Origin: Candidatus Eiseniibacteriota bacterium
Lineage (GTDB): Bacteria; Eisenbacteria; RBG-16-71-46
Direction: 5' to 3'
NCBI GenBank assembly: GCA_005893365.1
Contig: VBPB01000047.1
Location: 12,992 to 18,688, forward strand
DNA: 5,697 nucleotides
Below, one piece after another: positions 4,793 to 5,697 of the stretch. Both the position numbers and the translations under genes were made by a program. Within the stretch, counting starts at the first letter, position 1; every line of letters begins with the position of its first letter. The notes under the pieces are model-generated. The model had not been told where the DNA came from and searched no databases. It saw only the letters and a list, made by a program, of their open reading frames with translations.

Positions 4793-5697
4793 TCAGGGCG
4801 CGACGGCGGTCCCGAGCCGCTTCGCCGCCGATCGGGCGAGGTGGGGCGACAGCCGTAACGCCTCGCGATACTCGGCAGTTGCGCGGTCCTTGGGGCCGAC
4901 CTGCTCGTAGGCGGCCCCCAGCGCCTCGTGCGCCCGGTACGAGGCCGGGGCACGCTCCACGGCCAGCTCAAGGACGGCCACCCCCGCCGCCGCCGTCCCG
5001 GGCTTCCCGAGCAGCCGCTGGCCGACGGCGAGCATCCCCGACTCGGTGATGGCCAGTCCCGAGGGGTCGGCCGCGGCCCGCTCGCACAAGTCCCGATAGA
5101 GCCGCCGCACCGAGTCCGGGGCCGCCCCGCCCGTGGCCGCGGCCATCAGCCGGCCCGGGATCCCGACCGGATACTGATAGGGCTCTCCCAGGAGGACGTG
5201 GACCAGCTTGCGGAACGGGAAGTCCTGGGCGCTCTCGTTGGCGAGGCGAGCGGGGATGGAGGTAGATGCGCTGGCCCCGCGAGCCGTCGGCGAAGCAGTC
5301 GCCCTCGGCGTCCCAGTTCTGCATCGGGATCCACCAGTAGTGCTGGTGCTGCATCCGCCACCAGGTCGACACCTCGGGCTCGGTCCGCGAACGGTCCAGC
5401 GTCGTCGAGGCGGCGACCCAGTCGCGCGGCAGGATCTGGGCGCCCTCGCGCGCGCCGCCTTGGAGCACCAGGCGGCCGAGCCGGGCCAGGTCACGCGCGG
5501 TCGCGTTCAGGCCGGAGGCGGTGTTCTCGTGTCCGTTCGCGTGGTCCAGGTCCCAGCTCGCGTCGTACTCGGCCCCCATCGGCCGCCAGATCCCCTGCTC
5601 GAGCTGCTCGGCGACCGTGTGTCCGGTGGCGCGGCCGAGTACCCAGCCCATTAGAATCGCGTCGCTGTCCTTGTACGCCCAGCGCAACCCCGGCGGG
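4793..5697 (-). pseudogene. Beta-lactamase-fold serine hydrolase with TPR-like tail, frameshifted and 5'-partial
   Basis: The 3' part of a serine hydrolase of the class C beta-lactamase/NylB-like superfamily; the N-terminus, including the SxxK nucleophile, lies outside the window. From the right edge, one frame reads PPGLRWAYKDSDAILMGWVL (the Tyr motif region), then the long domain with TARDLARLGRLVLQGG, then FADGSRGQRIYLHP (the third active-site region), ending near 5250. The protein then continues in another frame from about 5245 (LANESAQDFPFRKLVHVLLG) to the stop at 4793-4795. The tail (about 5050-4830) resembles a tetratricopeptide pair, VLELAVERAPASYRAHEALG and AEYREALRLSP, as often found after such hydrolases. 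Both halves are well conserved on either side of a junction at about 5240-5256, so this is either a young pseudogene or a sequencing/assembly error. The substrate cannot be inferred. Confidence 0.8.

Noticed and set aside
4968..5250. Continuation of the first hydrolase frame to the stop at 4968
   Set aside because: After about 5250 the translation turns into Arg/Gly/Pro-rich sequence, while the conserved continuation is in the neighbouring frame, so this is out-of-frame read-through.

Overview
The window is very GC-rich (about 70% by eye). Every gene I can support lies on the minus strand, so transcription runs from high to low coordinates. GC-ending codons, frequent GTG starts and a stressosome cassette wired to a two-component system fit a high-GC, probably uncultured soil-type bacterium. 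The sequence alone does not fix the phylum.

Right end (4793-5697): the 3' part of a beta-lactamase-fold serine hydrolase gene with a TPR-like tail. It is broken by a frameshift near 5240-5256 and enters from beyond the window. A 326-bp gap (4467-4792) follows. It holds a strong GC hairpin, an inverted repeat that could be an operator, and a short AT-rich patch, and it probably contains the promoter of the next operon.

Centre (619-4466): a compact six-gene operon. The order is an RsbR-type scaffold (RsbRD_N-like helical domain plus STAS), RsbS (single STAS), RsbT (switch kinase), an RsbX-like PP2C phosphatase, a soluble NarL-type histidine kinase, and a NarL/FixJ response regulator. After a 43-bp gap between rsbR and rsbS, every junction overlaps (4, 13, 4 and 29 bp). 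The first four genes are a complete stressosome core with its reset phosphatase. No RsbU, RsbV, RsbW or sigma-B gene is present. Instead, the histidine kinase carries an N-terminal region resembling the RsbT-binding domain of RsbU. The inferred circuit is: stress, then RsbT phosphorylates RsbS and is released, then RsbT engages the kinase, then the response regulator changes transcription; RsbX resets RsbS.

Left end (1-618): a 307-bp gap with two hairpins and a palindromic element, then a second response-regulator gene running off the window. It is a near-identical duplicate of the first. The two share a 199-bp stretch with no differences, but the copy inside the operon has lost 15 codons of its receiver domain in frame. 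The operon copy may therefore be impaired, with the downstream copy acting as the working regulator.
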